DNA from: Mastigias papua
Lineage: Eukaryota > Cnidaria > Scyphozoa > Rhizostomeae > Mastigiidae
DNA length: 64,000 nucleotides
Reading direction: 5' to 3'
NCBI GenBank assembly: GCA_964019165.1
Contig: OZ025273.1
Coordinates: forward strand, 11,359,279-11,423,278
How positions within the stretch are numbered: the stretch's first letter is position 1; the number at the start of each line of letters is the position of its first letter. This document shows positions 11,885 to 22,879 of this stretch, in pieces. The notes under the pieces are model-generated. The model did no database searches, was not told where the DNA came from, and saw nothing but the letters and a program-made list of their open reading frames with translations. The translations under genes were made by a program, and so were the position numbers.

Positions 11885-12117
11885 TCTGTACAGCCTAGTG
11901 TCGCTTCTGGAATCGAGGTACATATTTTTGTTAGGTATGCCTTGCTTTTCATTTCTGTGTCAATGGTTTGATATCAGCTTGGCCCCCACATTCATATGCC
12001 TGGTGTAGCACCCGTTCAGTGTAACGGTGATCCTAACCAAATATCACAAAAGTGGAAAAAGTGGAAGAAATAATTTCGGTATGATCTGGGAGCCTCCGGA
12101 ATAATAAGAAATGAGAC

Positions 12118-13056
12118 GCTAGTACAGTTTTGCACCTCACAGTGATAACAGGGGGCTACCCCCATAAATTATACACCATTCGAAAGCTCTTCATCTGTAC
12201 ATTCATATGCTACCCCGTTTACCCCCATAGGGTAGGGTTTCCGTTAGAAGTAAGGGAAGGGTTAGGGCTAGCGTTAGCTGTGTCGTGTCCGCCATTATGA
12301 ATATCGTGAGTATTTCGATGATATTCAAAATGGCTGACAAGACATAAGACATAACTAACACTAACATATTTTCCAACCCTCCCGGTATGACCGGGAGGCT
12401 CCCGGTATGACCGGGAGGCTCCCGGTTTCATAGGTCGTCTCCCGACCTCCCGACAATTTTGAAATCCTCCCGCTTTTTGAAAAAAATTTCTAATGAAAAT
12501 GAAAATCTGGCCTAAGATTAAAGCTACGTTTACATGATATCGGATTATTTGTCATACCGTTTCCAGACAGTTTACAATAATGCGCTCCGCTATTCACTGC
12601 ACAGTATATGTAATGTTTCTAGTATTTTCGTGGGTAAACTGAACTTTTTGGTTTACGTTACAATATTATTTTTCGTTTTATTAATGTTGATAACTTTTGC
12701 CGTTGTTAAATCGTCATAAAAGATAACCTTTCTTATCATTTTAAGTTAATCTAAGCGACAGGTAATCGCCAAAAGTTGTTTTAGGGGGCTGAGCCCCCTA
12801 AGATCCCCGCTGGGAGGCTCAATGCGCCCCCAGACGCCCAGCTTCAATTTTTCCTCCCGCTTTTCCTACTGTAACGGTTGGAACGCCTGCACTAACCGTA
12901 ACCCCAACCCTAACCCTGACCCTGACCCCACCCCTACCCCTATGGAGGTAAATGGGGTAGCATATGAATGTACAGATGAAGAGCTATCAAATGGTGTATA
13001 ATTTATTAGGGGTAGCCCCCTGTTATCACTGTGAGGTGCAAAACTGTACTAGCGCC
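12118..13056. mobile_element. DNA-transposon-like element with about 130-bp terminal inverted repeats
   Basis: The left end starts CGCTAGTACAGTTTTGCACC and the right end is its near-exact reverse complement, with similarity continuing about 130 bp through the GGGGGCTACCCCC-type block. The internal part has no transposase. A partial third copy of the TIR lies at about 11570-11700. The element interrupts a gypsy gag frame, which proves insertion. No clear target duplication is seen (at most GC). Subterminal TTAGGG-like runs are present near both ends. Confidence 0.85.
12371..12883. mobile_element. Possible nested small element rich in CTCCCGG hairpins
   Basis: The stretch is bounded by TTCCAACC on the left and GGTTGGAA on the right. 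Near the left end CTCCCGGTATGACCGGGAG, itself an inverted repeat, occurs twice in tandem. Near the right end is the perfect palindrome TTAGGGGGCTGAGCCCCCTAA at 12781-12801. It lies wholly inside the TIR element at 12118-13056. An 8-bp TIR alone is weak evidence. Confidence 0.35.
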
Positions 13057-13778
13057 AAGAAATGGTGCCCATAAAAGGCCAAGCTTCTTCACATGATTGG
13101 ACTTGAAAGCCAAGAAATTTCTGAATAATTAAGCCCAGCAGGTGATAGCTATGAACATGCCCTGGAACCACTAAGTGATCATTTCTCAGTTCGGAAAAAT
13201 ATCCCTTTTGAAAGATCAGTAGTTCATAATGCAAAACAAAGCAGGGAGAGTCAGTTGAGCAATTTGTAACAAGGCAAAGAAGGCCTTGAATCAACATGTG
13301 AATATGGAAATCAGACAAGGAAACAAGTAATTGATGCCTGCTCATCTTCCAAGGTGAGAGAGAGAATGCCCACCAAAGCAGACCTCACACTGGATCAAAC
13401 AGTAAAAACTGCCCAGGGTCTAGAAAGTGCATTCCATCACACGAAGGAAATTGAAACAAATTCTTTGCCGAAAAGTAATGGCAAATCAAAGATGAAGAAT
13501 ACTTAAACTACCTAAGATGGAGACAGAGAAAGCAAACAAGAAGCCATAAAGCACATAGGAAAGCTGCAAACTTTCTCAACAAATCTGTTAAAACATGCTG
13601 TCGTTGTGGGGCTAAAGGTCATATGGGTAATCAATGCAGACACAGCAAGGATGCAGAGTGCCACATCTGTGGCAAAAAGGCCATTTGTAGAAAATGTGCA
13701 GGTCTCCAACAAAACAAGATGGGAGAAAAAAATGGCCAAAGCCATCGTACAAGAAAGAGTTGACCTGCAGCGTTAGCT

Positions 13779-14172
13779 AAGTGTAGTGACCCTAAACACC
13801 GTGAATAAAACCTTCAACTTAGGCCTTCTTCCATTCTTCATTCACAACTGGCCTTCTCCATTTATGCCATGTCATCCACTGTCACCTCACATCTTGGCAT
13901 CACCCTTGCATCATCCTTGTCATCACTTTACACAGGTCATTCCTTTGTTTTTGTTTATTGCATCTCTCCAGTTTTGATGAATCAGCCCACCACCTTCTTT
14001 TTATAGTTATTAAGTAATTCACATGTAACATTTCATCATCGGTATGTGTGTCTATATATTTGTAAAGTCATGTGCAATAATCAGTCAGTAGATCAGTTCG
14101 TTAACTCAACATCATCTATCTCTGGCTCCGTGTTCTCTGCATGTTAAATAAGACCATCAACATCAACTATCA
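13779..14172 (+). repeat. Possible solo LTR inserted between gag and protease
   Basis: A stretch with no coding sense starts TGTAGTGACCC and ends CATCAACTATCA. Near its end is a T/G-rich GGCTCCGTGTTCTCTGCATG block followed by an AATAAG-type signal, typical of LTR 3' ends. Gag remnant precedes it and protease follows. Only AAG could be a target duplication, so the ends are uncertain. Confidence 0.35.
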
Positions 14173-14229
14173 AAGAGGATAGGCCAGTTGCCACTGCAGC
14201 ATTACGTATCAATAAATAAGTACACTGGG

Positions 14230-14400
14230 GTGAATCACCCTCTAAAAATCAGATAACATTTATGTCTTTACCACAAATGATCCAAAGTTTGCTCAATTCA
14301 CAGTCGAAATTGGTACCCAGCCATTTGAAATACTTATTGATTCAGGGTCCACTGCAAGCCTATTAGATAAAACTACTTTCAATCAACTTGTGCCCCAGCT
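14230..14400 (+). pseudogene. Ty3/gypsy aspartic protease remnant
   Basis: The frame encodes FEILIDSGSTASLLD, the retropepsin active-site region with DSG, preceded by VEIGTQ. In an intact element this enzyme cleaves Gag-Pol. It follows the gag remnant in the same orientation and leads into RT sequence. Confidence 0.8.
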
Positions 14401-14679
14401 GGTAAATATGCCTTCCACTGCACAGATATTTAAATATAAAGCCACTAAAGAGTTTTACAGTCCTAGGAACTTTCAAAGCATGTGTAACTGCTGTCTCAGT
14501 TTAAATTTATCAAATCTTATGTTTTCGAGGGATATACTTGTAATACTGGGAAAAAGTCAGCTGAAGCACTCAACTTGCTTTCTATTGGTCCACCTGTATC
14601 TGAGCCTCCAACAGTTGCTAGTATTCCCTAACAGCCATCTCCAGAAACATAGGCTGTCATAGACAGACATCAACATGTT

Positions 14680-15960
14680 TTTTCCAGCTTTGGCAAACTC
14701 AAAATTTTTCAGTTGAAGTTCCATATTGACCACATTGTTGTGCCCATTCAGCAGCCTATCAGATGTATACCATTTCACACATGACAGAGAGTTTCTACAG
14801 AGCTCAAGTGACTGAAAGACCTTGATATTATCGAATGAGTTTCGGGTCCTACCAGCTGGGTGAATCCCGTTGTTGTAGTTATAAAGCCAAATGGCAAAAC
14901 CAAGTTATGTACTGGATTTTATATAATAACATTCATGAAGGCTATGTATCTCAATGTAGATAATATTAGCATAAGAATGATGCTAGAATCAATCACATCA
15001 AAGAGAACTACCCTTCTCTCTCCATAGAAGCAATGTTTTAGATCTGTAAGTGATTTACCCATGTTTCTACCCCTAAACCCCACCAGATGCCTGTTTACCT
15101 TCATTTTCCCAATTGCTGGGACATGTACTTATCTGAAAAGGGCAATCAGAATTTTGCTGCATGAAGATGGCACCTACCGCCAGTTTAACCTGGTCTATGA
15201 CATATGACAAGCTAATCAAGCCATCATTTTTGCGGCAGAACATGGGTTTGACAGTATCCTAATTCATTAGCATGTTTCCTCCTCTCGTTTCGGACTCTAG
15301 TGTGTTCCTATAACACTATCCTAATTTTATCCTACCATCCCAAATGCAGTCTAACTCAAAAAAGTAACAAAACAAAAGCATGGCATAAATAAAAAACCAG
15401 AATGTTCTAAAGATAATATCACGTGTTCTTTCCATACTTCGTGAACTATGTTATCCATGAATGTTCACGACAACCACCAGAAGTGTCACGTCATACCCAA
15501 AATCGACGATAGTCTTGCAGAACTCCATGGAGTACAGACCTTCTCTAAAATTGACCTCCGTGAGGGGCATCATCTCATTGAGTGTTGCGCAGAATCAAGA
15601 GATATAACCAGATTTATCACACAAGAAGGATTATCTAGATACAAGCACCTCATCTGTGGTGCTAATTCAGCCTTTGAGATCTTCCAACAGTAGGTTGAAC
15701 AAGTTATCGCTTGTTGCGAAGTAAGGAAAAACATCAGCCATGACAGTCTAAGTTGGGGATCTTCATATAAACAACATGACACAAATCTTAACAAAGTGCT
15801 GACCCATCGTACGAGCTCTGGCCTCAAAATAAATCAGCATAAATGCATTTATGGAACTAACCACATAGTGTTTGCTGGACATGACTTATCATCCAACGGC
15901 ATTGCACTACATAAATCAAGAATAGATTCTATAATGATACTCAGGGTTCCTATAAGTCAT
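14680..15960 (+). pseudogene. Ty3/gypsy reverse transcriptase remnant
   Basis: The N-terminal RT piece includes LGKLKNFQ, RCIPFH and WVNPVVVVIKPNGK (about 14690-14930). After an insertion, a Q-A-N-Q-A-I scrap appears near 15200. A second interruption (about 15245-15445) follows, and then KIDDSLAELHG, TFSKIDLREG and CGANSAFEIFQQ (from 15448). The C-terminal GLKINQHKC and FAGHDLSSNGI motifs reach about 15955. The insertion at about 14935-15190 includes a piece resembling the SINE body of 11106-11366. The copy is dead. Confidence 0.8.
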
Positions 15961-16091
15961 ACGGCAAAGAACAGCACAAGTCTTTCTCAATAAATGACTT
16001 AATTATGCACACTTTATCTTACGCTATCACATTCTAGCTTCGTCTATTTTTCCACTTCCTTCTCCAACTCTCTCTCTACCACTTCTACCTG

Positions 16092-16228
16092 TTCACCATT
16101 ATTTACTTGAAGAGTTTCATTTAAGTGTTTTGAAATCAGTTTACATTAAGACTCAAAAAGCCAGTTTTGTGTAAACAAAAAGAGTTCGTTTTCTCATTTG
16201 GACTCTTCAAGTAAACAATGGTGAATAG
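16092..16228. mobile_element. Short MITE
   Basis: TTCACCATTATTTACTTGAA at the left mirrors TTCAAGTAAACAATGGTGAA at the right, an inverted repeat of about 23 bp with two mismatches around a 137-bp unit. No ORF is present. It sits inside the putative LTR of the minus-strand gypsy remnant. Confidence 0.7.
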
Positions 16229-16320
16229 GTGCTAATTGGCCAATCATAGGGCCAAATAGACGCGTTATTCATCATATCACGTGCATCCGCATCGGACTAT
16301 ATATTTCGGTTCACCTTTCG

Positions 16321-16403
16321 GTTGTTATTCGTTGTTTCATACTCTGACGAGTGTCGGACAAAAAAGGATTTCAGTATGCTAAAAGAATGTTCCTGCTTTT
16401 TCG
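16321..16403 (+). repeat. Repeat shared with 21779-21859, carrying CTGACGAG
   Basis: This stretch and the reverse complement of 21779-21859 share TTTCRTACTCTGAYGAGTGT and, about 40 nt on, GAATGTTCCT.CTTTTTCG. Both contain a CTGAYGAG motif like the first half of a hammerhead core. The second half is present only in the other copy, as GATGAAAC. Confidence 0.5.
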
Positions 16404-16628
16404 TGTTATAAGAAAAGAAGTAGTATTAAGTTTAACAGAACACAACAATAAGACAGTTTTTGTGGACTTTTTTGTTCTCTTCTCTTTGAAGTTCATATAA
16501 CTGGATACTGTCAATAGTAATATACTCGAACGCCAAATCTATCTGGCTGGCATCTATTTCTCCTCAATTGATAATGAGGTTCGCTCAATACAGCACTTTC
16601 TTGAAAATATAAGAGTCTCTTCATCTGA

Positions 16629-17330
16629 TTAGCTGCTTTCCAGTTCTGGTGCATCAACCGTTTCATCTATAAAATCTACCGGGTTGAATATTTTTAGACT
16701 GTTCGTGTGCACAAACTTCCTAGTACGACTTTCAAGAGACTCAATTTTGCAATTATTATAAATTTTGCTTACAACTCTATATGGACCAATAAACATCTGT
16801 GCTAGCCCCCTGGCGTGAAAATTCTCACAAAATACCATATATCCTACTTCAAAATCCTTGCTTCTGTCTACATTAAATTTCTTCTCATAATTCTCTTTCT
16901 GTTTACTTTGAGCCTTTTCCGTCCTGTTTGCAACGAATTCTTTTAGGTTTTTGTGAGGCTTTTTAAGCTCGTTGAAATACTGAACTTGACCTCCTACTGG
17001 TTTCTTATCTATCTCCTCCCCCCCCTACATGAAAAGAGGTACAGGCTTCTCGACCATGCATCAACTCAAAAGGTGATACATCGGTACTCTCATATTTGCT
17101 GATGCGGTATGCTTATAAAGCCAACGGTAACTGTTCATCCCAATCGTCCAAGTTAGAATTGACTTTCATTTGCAATAACACTTTCAAAACACCATTAAGC
17201 CATTCACATAAACCATTAGTCGCGGGATGATACGGAGTGGTTTGCACTTTGTTGATACCGTAAAACTTGCATATTGAAGAAAATAGATGAGACTGAAAAT
17301 CGGCTCCTTTGATTGGTCAGTAAGAAAGAT
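16629..17330 (-). pseudogene. Ty3/gypsy integrase C-terminal half
   Basis: Reading on the minus strand, QSHLFSSICKFYGINKVQ leads to TTPYHPATNGLCEWLNG (the region around the last catalytic residue of DDE integrases). Then come NLDDWDEQLPLAL, a stop, AYRISKYESTDVSPFELMHG and a GPYRVVSKIYNNCKIESL tail ending at 16629. At least one internal stop and a frameshift are present. Integrase inserts element cDNA into the genome. The copy is inactive. Confidence 0.85.
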
Positions 17331-18149
17331 GGCATACTAATAGATAACTAAGGCGGAAACTTCTTGATGAACAAGTTGAAGTCTTCTCCTATCCGAAATT
17401 TGTCGGGACGACGAAATAAATTGAAAGACGAAGAACGATTCTGTTCTTGGAGTGCTGTCACAGCAGCAACGGCCCCTTGGTGTTCATCCACAAGCATTTC
17501 AAATTCAAGACATTGAGTCCCATATCTATTTACATAAGCAAAACATGAGGTAACAAAATCTCTATCTCGGTGGGTCCTCCAAAATGTAATGATACTTAGA
17601 GTTACTATGAGTCACACGCCAATGAACAGCGCAGGTCTTTCTCTATAAATGATTTAATTATACACAATTTATCTACTTAGACTTAGAATGTCTCGAGCAT
17701 GAATTATGATTGTCACAATTCGGCTCTTTAGTGGCAATAGAAGATTGTTATAAGTGTAAACTAATTCATAAATATTCTTATATTTCTCTATTCTTCTCAT
17801 TGCTCTTACCAAATCCTCACGCCTTTATTCCTACATTAATCCTACTAGAATCTAATACTTGCCCTATCTCCCATTTTCCATCAACCTCACTTTCGCCTTA
17901 CTTACCTAATATGTATTCGAGACTTTGAATCTTTGGTCATCTTATTACATTTACGTTTCTCAATTGATGCGCGTTTTCTTATATACTCTATCTGCTGTAT
18001 TCCGATGTATTACAGAGATCACCACAAGTTGACACACTAAGTGGTATACTTCTTAACATCTAATTGGAGGATTCTCTCCCAAAAGTAAGGGATAGTAGAT
18101 AGCATTTACATGGAGATTATGAAAACGATGGTAACCGACCTTCAATCTT

Positions 18150-18703
18150 GTTACCTCAAGGAGACATTCATGCAGATGGTGTTGATTTCCTTATGACCAG
18201 CGAAGAAGAGAAGAACAGCATCACAGATAGAATTGAAGATGTCCTACTAAGGAATAAAGTACGGGTGAAAAGCAGCAGAACAGAGCAAACAGAAATTTTT
18301 CTAAGAGACAGAATGCAGAGCGATGGGGAGAGTTAAAAAACTTAGTTTCATGTTAAGAGATGTCGACACATACAAAAGGAGAATATAGTTTTTCACAGCA
18401 TCAATGAATCGAGTCACATTAGTAAGAAGCTTCTCTTCAAACTCTACAAAGCACTAATAAAGCCAGTTTTAACATATACCAGCTCAATTTGTGCACTCAA
18501 AAGGTAGAACATGTTTCGATACTTATTACAGACATCAACTGAGATAGGTAATAGGAATTAAGTATCCTAACTAGATCACTAATCAAAAAGTGTATAAAAG
18601 ATGCGATGAAGGACAAACTTTTGTTAATATCCTATAATGTAGATGCCGATTTCTTCATCACGTAAAACGACTGTCGGAAGAGACACCTGCAGTATAATCA
18701 AAT
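18150..18703 (+). pseudogene. LINE fragment, RT thumb and C-terminal region
   Basis: The first frame (18148-18336) contains TSEEEKNSITDRIEDVLLRNK and a K.SRTEQTEIFLRDR stretch typical of LINE RT thumb regions. A frameshifted continuation gives LYKALIKPVLTYTSSI, and a late piece near 18650-18690 resembles a RLSEETPA motif. It is cut off by the foldback element that starts at 18704. The clade is not determined. Confidence 0.65.
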
Positions 18704-19404
18704 GCCCTGTTTACACTACACAAACTAACCTAGGTTCGCCCTAGGTTAAAACTAATCTGGGTTAGTTTTTTGTAATGTAAACGCGAACTAACCTAGGTTC
18801 GCTCCAGGTTAGGTCAACCCACTTTTAGAGGTGGGTTCGCCCTAGGTCGAACCTAGGTTAGTTTTGTTTAAGTGTAGTGTAAACGCAAACCTGGGGTGAA
18901 CCCGGGTTAGTTTCTCCTCTACGCATGCCTAGTAATAAAATTGTCAGGTAAGTTTCAACACAACGGATGAATTCATTTGATGCTTATCAAATTTCTGTCT
19001 TGTACCTGTCATTTATATATGATTGATGCGAACAAACATTGATATAGTTGCTGCATGGGAAGAAAATGGAGTTTTAGCATTAATCAGGATCCTAGGTGCT
19101 CATCTTAGCTATAGTTCTTCTTATCTCAAAGTGAGTTACTATGGTCATTAGTTCCCATATAAGCATCAATCTGCCTAATTGAATACTCAGAATTTAGTTA
19201 TTTACAAAGTTTCCGCCATATTGCTTTTACTTCAGGCTTAGTTTTGTGATCTGCACATGCGTTGATGAAAACTAACCTGGGTTCGCCCCAGATTGCGTTT
19301 ACACTACAAAATCTCTTTGCACTAGTGTAAACGCGGCTTCAACTGACCTGGGTTAGTTTTAACCTGGGGCGAACCCAGGTTAGTTTGTGTAGTGTAAACA
19401 GGGC
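18704..19404. mobile_element. Foldback MITE with repeated TAACCTAGGTTCGCC blocks
   Basis: The left end GCCCTGTTTACACTACACAA is the reverse complement of the right end, and the inverted similarity extends about 50 bp. Inside, the blocks GTTTACAC and AACTAACC(T/C)(A/G)GGTTCGCCC recur many times in both orientations, so each arm is itself a set of hairpins. There is no ORF. A clear target duplication is not visible (AAT left, TAA right). Confidence 0.8.
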
Positions 19405-20105
19405 TAAAGATTTTATTTCGAAAGATCAGGAAAAGGTTTTAGCGGTAGACCTCGGGAAGCAATCGTAGCAACGCTACAGCATAGCGCACACGGCAGACTT
19501 TTGCCGCTGACAACGAAAATCTGCTGCTTACTGGGAACGTAGATAAAAATTTTCGCCATTAGCGACGTTCTTTGATATCAAACTTGCTTGATATTTTCCT
19601 TTGTCGCTGACGACAAAGACTAAGATCTTGCTGTGTGTGGGCACTGAAGACACGATTAGAAGGCTTGTCGGAACACATGCAGAGTCACTTGTCGGAACAC
19701 ATGCTTCAGTTCACTTTCTGCCAAAAGAAAATGGAGGATGCAATAGCAGACGTTCGTTGCCAGCGACGAGAATCTTACTGTGTGCGCTAGGCTTAGTGCA
19801 AGATCAATGGAAACAGATTTTCCTTTGCCAAATCTATCGAAAAGAGAGGACCTTGAAAAGAGAAGCTTGATAGCACTGGGCCTAGCCAAACAGGATGAAG
19901 GCAGATAACAAGAATAGTCTGCAGTGAAGCAGAAACAGAAAACACAAAGAATTGTCTTTCAGTAACCGCATGACTGCAGAAATAATAAGAAATACCACTG
20001 GCTCACTGACCAAGTGGCTCCTCTTCTTAGCTGAATAAATGAAGCAAATATCATGGTTTCTTTATCAGTGTTATTATTACAATTATTATTATTTTTATCA
20101 GTCAA
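19405..20105. other. No gene seen; small local duplications
   Basis: CTTGTCGGAACACATGC occurs twice, at about 19664 and 19687. Blocks such as GCGCACACGGCAGACTTTTGCCGCTGA and CAGCGACGAGAATCTTACTG hint at a degraded DNA element, but I could not pair its ends. ORFs at 19601-19870 show no recognisable domain. Confidence 0.4.
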
Positions 20106-20545
20106 TTGTTTCTTCTACGTTATATGTTGACCTACCAGGCTCTCTCTTCTTGCATAATTATTGACGATACGCTCCGTCTTGATCTTCTTCTTGTCACCCA
20201 GGATCGAAAACTCTTTGTGCTCGAATTGACAGTTGGTTTTGAGACAAATTTGAATATCAATGCTCGTAGGAAAAAGGAAGTACCATCAGCTTCTTCAAAC
20301 ATCGAGCTCTCAATTTTCTCTTGTTAAATTTGTTAATAGGTCTGTTAGCTGTCGTGGTATATTCGGTTGTTCTGCTGATTCTTTCATTGATATGTCCAAA
20401 GATGTAGAAATAAATAAGAACCACCTGCTTTTCATTATCAGAAAAACCTCCGAAATGATCACCCGTTCAACCTATTTTATTTTTACCGAAGAAATAAACC
20501 TTGGACCAGTCCTGATTTGATTTCATTTTAGTTACTTGTAGTTTC
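20106..20545 (+). pseudogene. RLE-type LINE, 3' fragment
   Basis: The frames encode LRLDLLLVTQDRKLFVLELT and then SRSTYFIF, and match the longer copy at 54880-56785. There the equivalent is RPDLVLISNNSTLYILELT, the restriction-like endonuclease core. The DNA at the 3' ends also matches, with AAACCTTGGACCA.TCCTGA shared. Here the PD is LD, and there is a frameshift. Confidence 0.75.
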
Positions 20546-21778
20546 TATACTATGCTTGTTATTTATCCTTTTCATTGTTAAATGGTTCAGGCTGGCAAAT
20601 TATAGATTACGTTGTAATAGTGAGAAATTAATCCTCAAAATGCATATGGTAACAAGTCAGTTTGTATGTCAACTGAATACGGGAACAAGCGCAGTTTCTC
20701 ATTAGTCATAATCTCATTAGTCAAATTACCTGTCAGCGGTACATACCTATCAAGTTTCAATGTTAAAAATGAGTGAGAAATTCGATTTGAGGAAGAATCC
20801 CAGCTTTTCCTAAGGGGGGTCAAGACACCCTCCTGAACATTTTGAACAACAATGTATTCAAGACATATCTGCTTGTGAAATTAACAATTTGTCTTAGCAC
20901 ATATTTCAAAACTTTTGTTCAGAATATCGTTTGGAGAATATACAGGCTACTGTTTACATTTACATCTTATTCAAGCATTCTAAACGTAGCAGATGTAGCT
21001 TTTCGTAAAGTGTATGAGAGTTTCCTTTCTACTAGTGTGAGCATGAGAAGTGACCAACTTGCAAGTGTCTCACGTAGTCTGCGTGAGACTTAGAAGCTCT
21101 GATGGTATTGAGCCTCATATCGGCCTGGCCCACTAGTTCAATGTTTTAAATGATGCCCTGAATTCATACTATTATAAGAAACTGATGAAAAAGTTGTTAA
21201 TTAGAATCACTTACAAAAGGGAAATTTGAAAGAAATTTGTAAAAGATTAGCTTGCTGCCGAGTAACAGATCAAAGACCGCAAACATAAACAATCTCAAAG
21301 TAGATAGTGAGGATGAAGTAGCTCAGCCTATGAATGAATCCTCTTGTACTTTTGGTGAAAAAGTCAGTGACGGCATTCCACAGCAGTCTGGGGCGCAATG
21401 CAGATTTGAGGCCATCAATCCCGTTGGTGCACTGACGACTCAGAAGAAAATGAAAACTTCTTTTTGCCCTGTGTCGGGGGTTTTCTCTCAAAGTTGCATT
21501 TCTGGTAATCTCTATGTTCCTAAGTAGGACCAAGCGCCTTCGGCGCTTCTATATCTTTGTGTGGGACCAGTTGGCCCCACCCCCAACGAGGCAGGAATGT
21601 TTCGGTTAGTAGAAAGAAGGGTGACGATCGTTCGAAAAATTGGCCAATATCTTGTCTGTTGTTTCCAGGTTGTCTAAAGCACTTGTTTGCGATAAACTCT
21701 ACCCGTTCCTCAATTCTAACAACTTCCTTTATGTAACTTGTGACTAATCTGTCGGTACCACAGAATTCACTATAGATC
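20546..21778. other. No gene seen
   Basis: ORFs at 20842-21093, 21252-21527 and on the minus strand at 21520-21831 show no domain I recognise. The hairpin AAGCGCCTTCGGCGCTT lies at about 21532-21548. The right end merges into the repeat shared with 16321-16403. Confidence 0.4.
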
Positions 21779-21859
21779 GAAAAAGAGGAACATTCTTTAA
21801 GCATACCGAATGGTTTTGTTTCATCCGACACTCATCAGAGTACGAAACGTCGGATAACG
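21779..21859 (-). repeat. Repeat shared with 16321-16403, carrying CTGATGAG and GAAAC
   Basis: The minus strand reads GTTTCGTACTCTGATGAGTG and, shortly after, GGATGAAAC. GTTTC and GAAAC can pair around the CTGATGAG, which recalls a hammerhead, but the intervening stem II would have at most two pairs. Homologous to 16321-16403 in the LTR-like region of a gypsy remnant, so probably another LTR piece. Confidence 0.45.
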
Positions 21860-22109
21860 AAAGAAACTTTCTTTACTCAGATCAGTGCGGCTTTCACCAT
21901 GTAAATTCGTCCTGCTTTCTCAGGTGTGCAAACAATTTGCGCTTTAAGATATTCATATACATAATCATATTGATAGACTTATTTATAGTTGATTTCTTTC
22001 TTTCTAGTTAACAGCATAACTAATTATACCCAACTATTTATAATATACGATATTTACAATAGCACAAGCAATGAAAAGAAAAGCAGTTCTGTGCATGCGA
22101 CCACAGCAC

Positions 22110-22430
22110 TGTGATGAAGCTCATTGATTTAAAGTGAGCATTCAACACAGCAGACCGTCAAATTCTCCTCGATAAAATGCACCATCACAGGATGGTCTCG
22201 AATACCAATGGCTCAGCTCTCATCGTCACATTCACAGGCTATGTTGAAAAGTCAACAATTTCGCATACGATACAGCGGACATTATCGTAGGCCTAACACA
22301 TGGGTCGTGCCTTAGAGCTCTCCTAGTTTTGCTTTATGCCACTGACTCTCTTCGCTTAAAAAATGACACATGCCGATGATACAGCTTTATCCTTCTCCTT
22401 AGATAAATTAAAGTAGAATTGACATTGTTG
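22110..22430 (+). pseudogene. LINE reverse transcriptase scrap
   Basis: With several frameshifts the strand encodes a fragment like AFNTADRQILLDKMHHH (RT motif A region), then a scrambled GxxQGS region and, near 22370, DDTALSFSLDKL, the YADD-box region. The layout fits an APE-type LINE of Jockey/CR1 kind. It is heavily decayed. Confidence 0.6.
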
Positions 22431-22879
22431 TCACTGCGGAACTTGCATGCCTAGAGAAGTGGTTGCAAGGCAATAAGCTGTCTCGAGATTCGTAAGAAAC
22501 ATAAGCCATCATAACTGGTTCAGCCCAAAAGCGAAAGCCAATAAACAAAAGGTTAAAAATCACTCCTCTGCTCCCAAGGTAATGGAAATGATATCGATAG
22601 TGATCATGAAGCTAAATATCACATACTTATATCCTGGTGTTATGATTGATGAGAATTATTAGTAGGAGGCAAGGCAAAGTGCATCTAAAAAATCTCACAT
22701 GCCCTATAGAGATATACTAGGCAATTTGTCCAGGAGGATACCTTGGAGCATGTGGGCATTATAGAACTCCAAACAAGGGTAATCTGGGTGTAGGGAGCCA
22801 AACGTCTAGCGGGCTATCAATTAGCATACTTACAAAAATTGCAGAGAATGGGCTGTGAGAATTGTCACGAACAGCCTTG

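Larger units (their letters stand above)
11998..13778 (+). pseudogene. Ty3/gypsy gag remnant, split by a TIR element
   Basis: The N-terminal part (11998-12117) encodes a gag-like GDPNQISQKWKKWKK stretch. It resumes after the insertion at 12118-13056 and shows, with frameshifts, motifs such as SVEQFVT, VIDACSSSK and DLTLDQTVKTAQGLESAF. A CCHC zinc knuckle, CRCGAKGHMGNQC preceded by Cys (from 13596), follows, and then a second Cys-rich CHICGKK motif. Stops and frameshifts are many, so no protein is made. Gag would form the particle core of the element. Confidence 0.75.
15935..17674 (-). mobile_element. Internally deleted Ty3/gypsy element
   Basis: An 85-bp direct repeat starting TGATACT flanks the unit (15935-16019 and 17590-17674) and is likely shared LTR 3' ends in minus orientation. 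Next to the second copy the minus strand reads TTTTGGAGGACCCACCGAGA, a primer-site-like start. A gag N-terminal piece with RRPDKFRIGEDFNLFIKKF follows, and then abruptly integrase sequence. Protease, most of RT and RNase H are missing. The LTRs could be paired only over these 85 bp, so their other ends are unknown. Confidence 0.6.

Noticed and set aside
21520..21831. 103-residue minus-strand ORF as a retroelement gag or RT N-terminus
   Set aside because: No motif found; only its first part is repeat-derived and the rest is unassigned.
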